A stretch of 39,740 nucleotides of DNA from Methanomicrobiales archaeon (GTDB lineage Archaea > Halobacteriota > Methanomicrobia > Methanomicrobiales > Methanospirillaceae), in the NCBI GenBank assembly GCA_012516785.1, contig JAAYWH010000010.1, positions 1-39,740 on the forward strand, read 5' to 3'. The notes beneath the pieces are model-generated. The model worked only from the letters and a program-made list of their open reading frames with translations, ran no database searches and had not been told where the DNA came from. The position numbers and the translations under genes were made by a program. Of this stretch, positions 30,893 to 39,275 are shown piece after piece; position 1 is the first letter of the stretch; each line of letters starts with the position of its first letter.

Positions 30893-33397
30893 ATGACCGT
30901 TTTCACCCTTGCCACCCTGCCGGAAGAGGAGATCCTGAAGCAGCTGGGGACGTCGCTTCCGGATGGACTCTCGTCCAGGGAGGCAGAGGCACGATTACGG
31001 CAATCGGGATTCAATGAGATCACCGCCGATAAGGTCGAATGGTGGGAGATCGCGCTCCGGCAGTTCCGTTCGGCGTTCATCTACCTGCTCCTCGTGGCGG
31101 CGCTCATCGTCCTTGTCATCGGCGAATACATCGATGCAGCGGTGATCATCGGGTTTGTGATCATCAACGCAGCGCTCGGGTTTTACCAGGAATACCGATC
31201 GGAGCAGTCGCTCCGGGCACTGCAGCAGTATATCAGGCCGAAGAGCCGGGTGAAACGGGATGCCGGGTGGCACACCATCGACTCCCGCATCCTCGTGCCC
31301 GGGGATATCATCCAACTGGGGACAGGGGACATGGTCCCGGCAGATGTGAGAGTCCTGCGGTCGCAGAACCTTGTCGTCAACGAGACAGTGCTCACCGGTG
31401 AGTCGGTCGCGGTCCCGAAACGGCCGGACCTCCTTCCTCTCGAACCCCAAACGATATACGAGAGTCATAACCTCTGTTTCTCCGGCACTTCTGTCGTCGG
31501 GGGGGAGGCTGTTGCCGTGGTGGTGGAGACCGGAGTCCGCACGGCCATGGGGACGATCGCAAAACTGACGGTGGAGACCACGAAGGAGAGCGAGTTCTCG
31601 AAAGGGATTGGCAGGTTCAGCCGGTTCATCCTGCGGATGATCCTCGTTACCCTGGTGTTCGTGTTCGTGGCAAACCTGCTCCTGAAGGGAGATTCGGTGG
31701 ACATCATCGAACTGGTGGTCTTCTCCATCGCACTCGTAGTCAGCGTGGTCCCGGAAGCCCTCCCGGTCGTCACCACCGTGTCGCTCTCGAAGGGGGCCCT
31801 GCAGCTGGCACAGCAGAACGTGGTAGTGAAACGGCTTACGGCGATCGAGGATATCGGGAGCATCGAGATTCTCTGCTCGGACAAGACCGGTACCCTGACC
31901 GAGAATACCCTGTCGGTGACCGGGCTTTCCCCCGGGGCAGATCCCCGTCTTCTCTCCTACGCGCTCCTGGCCGTGGCGGAGACAAAGGAGAAGACCGAGC
32001 CCTTTGACATTGCGATCGTTGAGGGTGCCGAGCGGTTCCCACGGGTGGAGATCGGGATCTCAGAGCGTCTGGGCGAACTGCCCTTCGATCCCCATACCCG
32101 GAAGAACGCGGTGCTGGTCCGCAATGCGAACGAGATCGTCATGGTCGTCCGTGGCGCCCCTGAGGAGATCCTGCGACTGTCACCCTCCTTCCGGGGGCAG
32201 GGGCGGGAGGCTCTCACCTCATGGATCTTGGAGAAGGGACAGGCTGGTGAACGGACGATCGCGATTGCGAAGCGGGTGATGCCGGCCGGGACTGCCGGGG
32301 TCGTCCCTGCTGATATCCAGGACCTCGAGTTTCTCGGTGCCATCGCGTTCACCGACCCGATCAAGCCATCTACGTTCCATGCCGTCGAGATGGCACGGGA
32401 GCTAGGGGTTGCGATCAAGATCATCACCGGGGACAGTGCCGAGGTTGCCGGAGCCGTTGGGATGCAGATCGGCCTGATCAGGGATCCGGGCCTGGTGATC
32501 ACCGGGGCAGCCCTGATGGCATTACCTCCGTACGAGAGGGAGCAGGCTATGCACGGTCATGCGGTCTTTGCCAGGGTCACCCCTGCGCAGAAGTACGAGA
32601 TCATCCAGACCCTCCAGCGGACCCGGACGGTCGGGTTCCTGGGTGAGGGGATCAATGACGCCCCTGCACTCAAGCTTGCCGGTGTGTCGCTCGTGGTGGA
32701 GAGTGCGGCCGATATCGCCCGGGAAGCTGCCGATATCATCCTTTTACAGAAGAACCTCGAGGTGATCATCGAGGGGATCCGGAGCGGGAGGGCGGTCTTT
32801 GCCAACAGCGTCAAGTACCTGAAAGCCACCCTCTCCTCCAACTTCGGGAACTTCTATGCGATTGCCATCGTCTCGCTCTTCATACCCTTCCTGCCGATGC
32901 TGCCCCTCCAGATCCTGCTCGTCAACCTCCTCTCCGATTTCCCGATGATCTCGATCGCCACCGATACCGTCGACGAGGCAGAGCTCAGCCGGCCTGGGCA
33001 CTATGACCTGAAGGAGATCGTGCTGATCGCAACCCTCCTCGGGGTGGTGAGCACGGTCGATGACTTCGCGTTCTTCGCCATCTTTGTGGGGGAGGGTGCC
33101 CCGGTGCTCCAGACCAGCTGGTTCATCGGGAGCATCCTGACCGAGCTCGTCTTCCTCTTCTGTATCAGGACCCGGCTCCCGTTCTACAAGGCGAGCCGTC
33201 CGTCCGGGTATGTCATAGGGCTGACCATAGCTGCTGCCGCACTGACCATTCTCATACCCTATACCTCATTCGGGCAGACGCTGTTCTCCTTTGTCCCGCC
33301 AACGCTCCCGGCACTGGGGATCATCCTCGGGCTGGTTGCCGCGTTCTTCATCTGCGCCGAACTGGTGAAGCTCGCCTATTACCGGTACACGGACTGA
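30893..33397 (+). CDS. Cation-transporting P-type ATPase (Mg/Ca type)
   Basis: The 834-residue length fits P2/P3 ATPases without extra metal-binding domains. The order is: N-terminal cation ATPase domain (LSSREAEARLRQSGFNEI), two helices, actuator domain with VLTGESVAVPK, helices with PEALPVV, phosphorylation site SDKTGTLT (Asp330), nucleotide domain, hinge GEGINDAPAL, and four to six C-terminal helices. The region NLLSDFPMISIATDTVDE resembles MgtA-type Mg2+ pumps, so Mg2+ is the first guess and Ca2+ or H+ the alternatives. The hinge reads GEG where most P-ATPases have GDG. It sits in the cytoplasmic membrane. No operon partner; a hairpin lies before its start. Confidence 0.88.
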   Translation: MTVFTLATLPEEEILKQLGTSLPDGLSSREAEARLRQSGFNEITADKVEWWEIALRQFRSAFIYLLLVAALIVLVIGEYIDAAVIIGFVIINAALGFYQEYRSEQSLRALQQYIRPKSRVKRDAGWHTIDSRILVPGDIIQLGTGDMVPADVRVLRSQNLVVNETVLTGESVAVPKRPDLLPLEPQTIYESHNLCFSGTSVVGGEAVAVVVETGVRTAMGTIAKLTVETTKESEFSKGIGRFSRFILRMILVTLVFVFVANLLLKGDSVDIIELVVFSIALVVSVVPEALPVVTTVSLSKGALQLAQQNVVVKRLTAIEDIGSIEILCSDKTGTLTENTLSVTGLSPGADPRLLSYALLAVAETKEKTEPFDIAIVEGAERFPRVEIGISERLGELPFDPHTRKNAVLVRNANEIVMVVRGAPEEILRLSPSFRGQGREALTSWILEKGQAGERTIAIAKRVMPAGTAGVVPADIQDLEFLGAIAFTDPIKPSTFHAVEMARELGVAIKIITGDSAEVAGAVGMQIGLIRDPGLVITGAALMALPPYEREQAMHGHAVFARVTPAQKYEIIQTLQRTRTVGFLGEGINDAPALKLAGVSLVVESAADIAREAADIILLQKNLEVIIEGIRSGRAVFANSVKYLKATLSSNFGNFYAIAIVSLFIPFLPMLPLQILLVNLLSDFPMISIATDTVDEAELSRPGHYDLKEIVLIATLLGVVSTVDDFAFFAIFVGEGAPVLQTSWFIGSILTELVFLFCIRTRLPFYKASRPSGYVIGLTIAAAALTILIPYTSFGQTLFSFVPPTLPALGIILGLVAAFFICAELVKLAYYRYTD

Positions 33398-34111
33398 CCT
33401 TCACATTTCCGTGGATCAGGTGGGGTTCGGGAGGATCCTTGTGTCAGAACGGAAGATTATTTTGAGTTCATCCTGACAGAGCTATTTCCTACTTCTTTTG
33501 GGATATGTTCCCGATACCACTGATATCGTCGTAAGCGGTGAGAAATTTGCACAGGGGGGCATGGGATGCCCGCAACTTAGGGATCTCGCCTGATTCCACT
33601 TTCCCAGCACCTGCTGCAGGATGCCCTGGAAGACGATGGCATCATTCTCTATGACTGGCACACTTTACCATCTTGTGTGGATGGATGGATATGTAGTTAG
33701 GGATAGGGTTCCCCACCCCTTATCAGACCAGGTCTTCCCATGTTTTTATACGGGAACAACGGGCGGAAGATTTGAACGTAGGAGTTTTAATGATTGCACA
33801 TAACGGTACTACGTTTCTTGTTACCTTCCCTGATTGAACAATACCTATCAACAGGGGAGAAAAGATCCAAACACCTGATTTCATTCCGGAGCAGGTATTG
33901 TCATGCTGGTTTTCATTGAAATTTACGTACTGTTCCTTTCCGATAGGGGAACAACGTTTTCGGATTCTCGAACATCGAGGTATTAGTAAAAACCTGGAAT
34001 AATTATTAGGGGGTTGTTATATTTTGTCATAATTAGGTTTCAAATATTATGAATGATATTAAAAAATTATAATGAAATAATTTAATATATGCTACGATTA
34101 AAAACAAAAGT
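33398..34111. other. 714-nt gene-free region, AT-rich at its right end
   Basis: No convincing protein is present; the frame at 33621-33803 lacks a ribosome site and protein-like composition. A TATA-like TTTTTATAC (about 33740-33748) with ordinary GC content after it could start a small RNA: the phrase GGGAACAACG occurs twice downstream (33750 and 33949 regions). The last 90 nt are very AT-rich and form the promoter of the uptake operon. Confidence 0.4.
34064..34092 (+). promoter_or_regulatory. Uptake operon promoter: inverted repeat followed by TATA box
   Basis: AAATTAT-AATGAA-ATAATTT (34064-34083) is a perfect 7-bp inverted repeat. It overlaps the start of the TATA-like TTTAATATATGC (34081-34092), which is centred about 25 nt before ATG 34112. 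The mRNA would be leaderless and the repeat would cover the BRE/TBP site, as expected for a metal-responsive repressor (DtxR-like). The regulator is inferred only. Confidence 0.5.
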
Positions 34112-35233
34112 ATGAATTTTACACGACCCCTTGCTCTCGTGTTGTGTTGTATCGTCATTGCAGGGCTTCTTTCAGCAGGCTGCATCACACCGAATGACGG
34201 GAAGACGCCTGCGGGAGAGAAGACCCTGACTATCGTTGACATGATGAACCGGACGGTCACAGCCCCCGCCGATCCCGACCGTATTATTGGAATTGGCGCA
34301 GGGGCACTCCGGATGATTGTCTATCTCCAGGAACAGGACAAGGTTGTCGGGGTTGACATCCGGGAACAGGATGCCAATGGAACGGTGTCCGGCATGCCCT
34401 CGGGAATTGACCGCCCGTACAATATTGCCCATCCTGACCTGGCCAGCCGCCCCTTTGTCGGGGGAATAAGCGGGGATCCTGAACTGATTGCACTCCAGAA
34501 GCCTGACGTGGTGTTCGTGACCTTCGTGACCGGGAAGGATGCCGATGCACTGCAGGAGAAGAGCAGGGTGCCGGTCATCTCGCTCATATCAGGAGACCTC
34601 GGGAAGAACCGGCTGGTGTTCTACTCGTCCCTGCGAACCATGGCCACGGTCCTTGGCAAAGAGCAGCGTGCCGAGGATGTCATCAGCTATATCAATGCCA
34701 CCCTGGCCGATCTCCAGGAGCGAACAGGCGGTATCCCTGCCGGGGAGAAGGTCTCGGTCTACGTTGGCGGGATTGCCTACAACGGTGCCCACGGGCTCCT
34801 CTCTACGGATCCTGCGTACGCCCCCCTCGCCATGGTGAACGGGAACAACGTCGCAGCCGGGGCCGGGACCGGAGGCCAGATCATGATCGACAAGGAGAAA
34901 CTCCTCTCATGGAACCCCGATGTCATCTTCATCGACGAGGCCAGTTATTCCCTCGTGGTTGAGGACCTGAAAGACCCCGTGTACCAGTCCCTGGATGCCG
35001 TCAGGGAGGGGAGGGTCTATGGCGTCATGCCCTACAACTGGTACGCCAACAACTACGATACGGTGCTTGCCGATGCCTACTTTATCGGGAAGATCCTGTA
35101 CCCCGCCCAATTTACGGAGGTTGATCCGGAACAGAAGGCTGACGAGATCTATAGCATGCTTGACGGGGAGCCGGTATATGCGGAGATGAAGCGGATCTTT
35201 GGGGGTTTTGTGCCCTTCAGCCAGATCTCGTGA
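34112..35233 (+). CDS. ABC transporter substrate-binding lipoprotein (iron-siderophore/cobalamin type)
   Basis: The 373-residue protein starts with a lipoprotein signal (LVLCCIVIAGLLSAGC; lipobox LSAGC), so it is anchored outside the membrane. The body is a TroA/BtuF-type binding protein: TIVDMMNRTVTAPADPDRII opens the first lobe, ALQKPDVVFV follows, and the second lobe has WNPDVIFIDE and YNWYANNYDTVLADAYFIGK. Family members carry Fe-siderophore, haem, cobalamin, tungstate or similar complexes; the sequence does not decide which. First gene of the five-gene uptake operon, 10 nt before the methyltransferase. Confidence 0.88.
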   Translation: MNFTRPLALVLCCIVIAGLLSAGCITPNDGKTPAGEKTLTIVDMMNRTVTAPADPDRIIGIGAGALRMIVYLQEQDKVVGVDIREQDANGTVSGMPSGIDRPYNIAHPDLASRPFVGGISGDPELIALQKPDVVFVTFVTGKDADALQEKSRVPVISLISGDLGKNRLVFYSSLRTMATVLGKEQRAEDVISYINATLADLQERTGGIPAGEKVSVYVGGIAYNGAHGLLSTDPAYAPLAMVNGNNVAAGAGTGGQIMIDKEKLLSWNPDVIFIDEASYSLVVEDLKDPVYQSLDAVREGRVYGVMPYNWYANNYDTVLADAYFIGKILYPAQFTEVDPEQKADEIYSMLDGEPVYAEMKRIFGGFVPFSQIS

Positions 35234-35243
35234 GGGATGGTCG

Positions 35244-36320
35244 ATGGACCGTTCCTCTTCCAATCCCTTCTCGCTCGAAGAGACTCCTACATCAGGATCC
35301 GAGGCGCCACTTCACTTCCTTGAAAAGGCGCTTGGGGGACTTCGTTGTTTCCAGGCCTTTGTCACAGCCTATGAGGGGGGGATCTTAGAGGCCTGCAGGG
35401 AACCTGCATCCCTGGCGGACATATGCGGAAAAACAGGGGCTCATGTGGGAATAGCCGGACCGCTCTGCGAGGGGCTGGTGCGTACCGGGTTTCTCTCCCG
35501 TGACGGATCAGGCAATTACCAGGTCACGGTGGTCACCCGTGATTTCTTCCTCACCGATTCCCGGTTCAGCCAGAAGGCCGCGATCGCCCAGATGAAGGAA
35601 TTTGCCTCGCTCTTTTACTGCCTCCCGGATATCCTGCAAAAAGGCCCCGTTGTGTATCCCAGGGGGGAGCAGTTCAGGGAGCGGGTCATCCCGGCCATGG
35701 CAGAACAGAGCCGGTGCGGACTGGTGCAGCGGGTGGCTGGGATCGTCTCTTCCCTCCCCGAGTTCCAATCTGCCCGGCGGTTGCTCGATCTCGGAGGAGG
35801 TCATGGACTGTACGCCATCGCACTCACCCGGAAAAATCCTGATCTCTCGGCAGTGGTCTTTGATCTGCCCGAGGTGACCCCGGCCACCCGGGAGATGATC
35901 AGGCAGTACGGAGCACAGGAGCGTATCACGACTCAAGAAGGTGACTTCTTCCACGATTCCCTTGGCACGGGATATGATATCCTCTTCTCCTCGTCAAATC
36001 CTTCCGGAAAGATGCCGGCCCTGATCCCGAAGATATCCGATGCTCTCAATCCGGGCGGGCTCTATCTCAACAAGCAGGTGATCGACAGCCCGGAAGAGGA
36101 TCCCTTCGCCGACCTTGAATGGAATCTCTGGGCGCTGGAGGGGATGAAAAAGACGGAAAAGCGGTTCCGGTTTGAAGGCAGCGTCCGCTTGGAAGAGTAC
36201 AACCGCATGCTCGGGGAATCAGGATTCATGGTCCGGAACATCGTTCCGGTTGACGGCCGGTCAGTCATGACCATCGCACAGAAGACAGGCGTTCGGGGAG
36301 CAGGGCGCGATGCATCTTGA
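35244..36320 (+). CDS. SAM-dependent methyltransferase (O-methyltransferase-like)
   Basis: The protein has 358 residues from ATG 35244, which follows the previous stop by 10 nt and has GAGGG before it; the in-frame codon at 35199 lies inside the upstream gene. An N-terminal winged-helix dimerisation domain (about 20-100, ASLADICGKTGAHVG) precedes a Rossmann domain with motif I LLDLGGGHGLYAIAL (about 179-193), VVFDLPEV, and a motif LNPGGLYLNKQVID. This is the plan of plant- and bacterial-type small-molecule O-methyltransferases. Placed inside a metal/corrinoid uptake operon and overlapping the permease, it should act on the imported compound or a metallophore. Substrate unknown. Confidence 0.85.
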   Translation: MDRSSSNPFSLEETPTSGSEAPLHFLEKALGGLRCFQAFVTAYEGGILEACREPASLADICGKTGAHVGIAGPLCEGLVRTGFLSRDGSGNYQVTVVTRDFFLTDSRFSQKAAIAQMKEFASLFYCLPDILQKGPVVYPRGEQFRERVIPAMAEQSRCGLVQRVAGIVSSLPEFQSARRLLDLGGGHGLYAIALTRKNPDLSAVVFDLPEVTPATREMIRQYGAQERITTQEGDFFHDSLGTGYDILFSSSNPSGKMPALIPKISDALNPGGLYLNKQVIDSPEEDPFADLEWNLWALEGMKKTEKRFRFEGSVRLEEYNRMLGESGFMVRNIVPVDGRSVMTIAQKTGVRGAGRDAS

Positions 36321-37383
36321 TGTGAACACCCTGCACGAGCCAGAAGAATACCTGCGGTATATCCGCCGCAAGGGACTGTTCCTCATCGGGGCTGGGCTTG
36401 TTCTTGTGCTGCTCTTCCTGGTCGCACTGGCGATTGGGAGCTCGTTTATCCCGCTACCAGAGGTGATCGCGGCCTTCCTCTCACCTTCGGGAGAGCATAT
36501 TTCGACCATTGTCCTGAACATCCGCCTGCCCCGGGTGCTCTCCGCGGTGATAGCCGGGGCCGGGCTAGCTGCAGCCGGGGTGGTCATGCAGTCCGTGCTC
36601 AGGAACCCGCTGAGCTCCCCCTACACGCTGGGGGTCTCCCATGCAGCAGCATTCGGAGCGGCGTTTGCGATCACCGTTCTCGGGGCCGGTTCGATCTCCC
36701 ACCTCATCTCGGATTCCATGGTCGTGCGGAATCCCTGCCTGGTCACCATCTGTGCCTTCTTCGGGGCGATGCTTGCCACCGCGGGCCTCCTCCTCGTTGC
36801 GAAATACCGGAGTTCCCGGCCGGAGGTGATGATCCTGGTCGGGGTGGCGTTCGCAGCCCTCTTCACGGCGGTGACCACGTTCCTCCAGTATTTCTCATCG
36901 GCTGACCAGATCGCGGCGATCGTCTTCTGGACGTTTGGGGATGTCGGCCGGTCAACCTGGAGCGATCTCCTGCTCATGATGGCGATCGTCCTCCCATCCC
37001 TCGGGTATTTCTTCTTCACCCGGTGGGATTACAATGCCATTGATGCAGGGGACGAGACTGCCCATACGCTTGGGGTCAACGTGGAGCGGGTCCGGACACT
37101 TGCGATGCTCCTCTCCTCGCTGATCACCGCTGTCGTGGTATCGTTCCTCGGCATCATCGGGTTCATCGGTCTCGTGAGCCCGCACATGATGCGCCGGGTG
37201 GTAGGGTGTGACCAGCGGTATCTCCTCCCTGCATCCTGTATCGCGGGGGCGATCCTCCTTCTCGGTGCCGACATGGTCGCCCGCCTGATCATCGCCCCGG
37301 CGGTCCTCCCGGTCGGCGTCCTGACGGCGTTTCTCGGCGCCCCGCTCTTTCTCTACCTGCTTATCGGGAGGAACGTGGCATGA
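36310..37383 (+). CDS. FecCD/BtuC-type ABC transporter permease
   Basis: The 357-residue protein has about ten hydrophobic helices. Typical FecCD motifs are RLPRVLSAVIAGAGLAAAGV (about 74-93), LRNPLSSPYTLGVSHAAAFG and, near the end, GFIGLVSPHMMRRVVGCD, the coupling loop for the ATPase. The start overlaps the methyltransferase by 11 nt with GGAG upstream. It forms the membrane channel for the complex bound by the 34112 protein. Confidence 0.93.
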   Translation: MHLDVNTLHEPEEYLRYIRRKGLFLIGAGLVLVLLFLVALAIGSSFIPLPEVIAAFLSPSGEHISTIVLNIRLPRVLSAVIAGAGLAAAGVVMQSVLRNPLSSPYTLGVSHAAAFGAAFAITVLGAGSISHLISDSMVVRNPCLVTICAFFGAMLATAGLLLVAKYRSSRPEVMILVGVAFAALFTAVTTFLQYFSSADQIAAIVFWTFGDVGRSTWSDLLLMMAIVLPSLGYFFFTRWDYNAIDAGDETAHTLGVNVERVRTLAMLLSSLITAVVVSFLGIIGFIGLVSPHMMRRVVGCDQRYLLPASCIAGAILLLGADMVARLIIAPAVLPVGVLTAFLGAPLFLYLLIGRNVA

Positions 37384-38174
37384 TCCTGACGGTAGCCGGG
37401 CTCAGCTTCCGGTACAATGGCCTGAAGATACTCGAGGAGGTGGAATTCCGGGTCAACCGCCACGAGATCCTTGCGATCCTCGGCCCGAACGGCGTCGGAA
37501 AGACCACTCTGCTACGGTGTATCAACACGCTGCTTCGTCCCCAGGCAGGGAGGATCCTGCTCGATGATCAGGATCTTCTCTCGCTTGGGAGGGACGAGGT
37601 GGCACGGTTGCTTGCCTACGTACCGCAGCGGGGTGAGACCGGGCCGATCCTGGCATTTGATGCCATCCTGCTCGGACGACGCCCGCACATCGGCTGGGAT
37701 GTCCGGAGGGAGGATATCCAGAAGGTCCAGGCCATCATCGACCAGCTGCACATCGGACACCTGGCATTGCGGCCGATCAATTCCATGAGCGGGGGCGAGC
37801 TCCAGAAAGTCCTGATCGCACGGGCCCTCGTGCAGGAGCCAGGCCTCCTCCTGCTTGACGAACCGACGAGCAGCCTCGACCTGAAGAACCAGGTAGAGAT
37901 CCTTGCCTTCCTCCGCATGATCGTCCGGGCCCATTCGCTCACGGCAATCCTGACCATGCACGATATCAACCAGGCCATCCGGTTCGCCGACCGGTTCCTC
38001 TTTCTCAAGGAGGGGATGGTCTATGCTGCCGGGACACGGGAGATCATCACCCCCGAGCTGATCCGGGAGGTGTACGGTCTTCCCGTCACCATAGCCGAGG
38101 TCAACGGAATGCCGGTGGTCGTGCCGGGGCTCGAATATCTCCACCCGCCGGAGACCTCGCTGCCAGCAGAGTGA
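37380..38174 (+). CDS. ABC transporter ATP-binding protein (FepC/BtuD type)
   Basis: The 264-residue protein has Walker A GPNGVGKTT (about 37-45), Q-loop AYVPQRGE, signature MSGGELQKVLIARAL, Walker B LLLLDEPTSSLD and H-loop MHDINQAIRF, all intact. It overlaps the permease by 4 nt (ATGA), which couples translation. It powers uptake at the cytoplasmic face. Confidence 0.95.
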   Translation: MILTVAGLSFRYNGLKILEEVEFRVNRHEILAILGPNGVGKTTLLRCINTLLRPQAGRILLDDQDLLSLGRDEVARLLAYVPQRGETGPILAFDAILLGRRPHIGWDVRREDIQKVQAIIDQLHIGHLALRPINSMSGGELQKVLIARALVQEPGLLLLDEPTSSLDLKNQVEILAFLRMIVRAHSLTAILTMHDINQAIRFADRFLFLKEGMVYAAGTREIITPELIREVYGLPVTIAEVNGMPVVVPGLEYLHPPETSLPAE

Positions 38175-38281
38175 GAGGGGGGGAATTTTTGCCGGATTTC
38201 TCTTTTGTGCAATGCCATGGGTATTTCTCTCTGAAGAGAACACCCCTATGGTACCAGAAAGCATTGGGCGGAGGGAGTGTC

Positions 38282-38728
38282 GTGGGAGACGCGATAAAAC
38301 TAGGAATCATCATATGTGACCGGTACCGGACCTGTGCCGGGGGCAAGTGCCTGCGGGCGCTCCGCAACCGCGAGGGAGCGTTTGCCCGGTACCAGGGAAA
38401 AGAGGTCGAGCTGGTAGGATTTGCCACCTGCAACGGGTGCCCGGGAGGAAACATCGAGTATGTACCCCAGGAGATGAAGAGGAACGGGGCCGAGGTCGTC
38501 CATCTTGCCACCGGCATGATTGTCGGGTACCCGCCCTGCCCGCGGATCTCGTATTTCGTGAAGTTTCTCCGTGAAAAGTATGGTCTTGAGGTCGTTGTCG
38601 GGACACATCCCATCCCGCAGAATTATTATGTGACCCATACGAAGCTCGGGACATGGGAGGGAGCGGCATGGAAGGAGCTGATTGCGCCCACCCTGACTGA
38701 TGAGGCAATACGGTGTGCCTATGACTGA
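38282..38728 (+). CDS. CGGC-domain protein
   Basis: The protein has 148 residues from GTG 38282, chosen because GGAGG (38270-38274) is correctly spaced before it and the domain (KLGIIICDRYRTCAGGKCLR) begins a few residues on; an open frame back to 38171 has no start signal. Cysteines: RTCAGGKC, ATCNGCPGG and YPPCPR, the pattern of the CGGC family, thought to bind metal or metal clusters. Members often lie beside metal-uptake genes in methanogens and anaerobes. A TTCTCT/AGAGAA hairpin (38225-38240) lies in the gap after the ATPase. Confidence 0.85.
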   Translation: MGDAIKLGIIICDRYRTCAGGKCLRALRNREGAFARYQGKEVELVGFATCNGCPGGNIEYVPQEMKRNGAEVVHLATGMIVGYPPCPRISYFVKFLREKYGLEVVVGTHPIPQNYYVTHTKLGTWEGAAWKELIAPTLTDEAIRCAYD

Positions 38729-38816
38729 AGGTCAGATGGCTTGTAGGGAGATTGGAACATGATAACCGCATGGCCTATCACCCCAGGGAGATCCTGCACC
38801 CTGAAGTTCTGATACT

Positions 38817-39108
38817 ATGACGCCGACAGAAGAGAGTGCAGACCACGACGATGATGATGTGAAAGCATTCGGCTGGCATGGCCCTGCCGTGGTAATTTCC
38901 CTCTCTCATTCCGGGCCAGGTTATCCTTGATATCCGGATTGTCACCGGACTGAGCTCTGCACTGTTTTACAAGGCCGGACTCAAGGTGAAGGGTATGGAT
39001 GTCTCTGATACCCTGCTTGAGGCCTGCCGGAAGAAAGGATGGGCAGTCCAGCTTGTCCGCCATGACCTGACTGTTATACAACAACGAGCCAGGGGATCCG
39101 CCTGGTAG
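38817..39108 (+). pseudogene. Remnant of a class I SAM methyltransferase
   Basis: ATG 38817 opens a frame whose residues 20-30 (VKAFGWHGPAVVISL) look like the start of a small methyltransferase; it stops at TGA 38928. One frame over, nt about 38905-39108 read on as SLIPGQVILDI, TGLSSALFYKAGLKVKGMD, SDTLLEACRKKG and LVRHDLT, the order of motifs I and II of the same family, ending at TAG 39108. Motif I itself is damaged: LDIRIVTG where the family has LDIGxGTG. A frame change (probably a small deletion), the lost glycines and the missing C-terminal half all indicate decay. Confidence 0.7.
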
Positions 39109-39275
39109 AGGCCTAATCCTCCCCATAAGTCTGGCGGTGTCGGATGAAGATGTCGGGTATGGAGGAGGGAACGTTTCCGCCTGGAACCTCCCTGTATCTC
39201 TTCTGTCCGGGAAGGAGGACTGAGATCGATACCCTCTTTCTGCCAGCCCAGCCTGGGTCTTGTCGATGACGTTCG

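Noticed and set aside
33621-33803. 60-codon + frame
   Set aside because: No ribosome site, no promoter at suitable distance, composition not protein-like.
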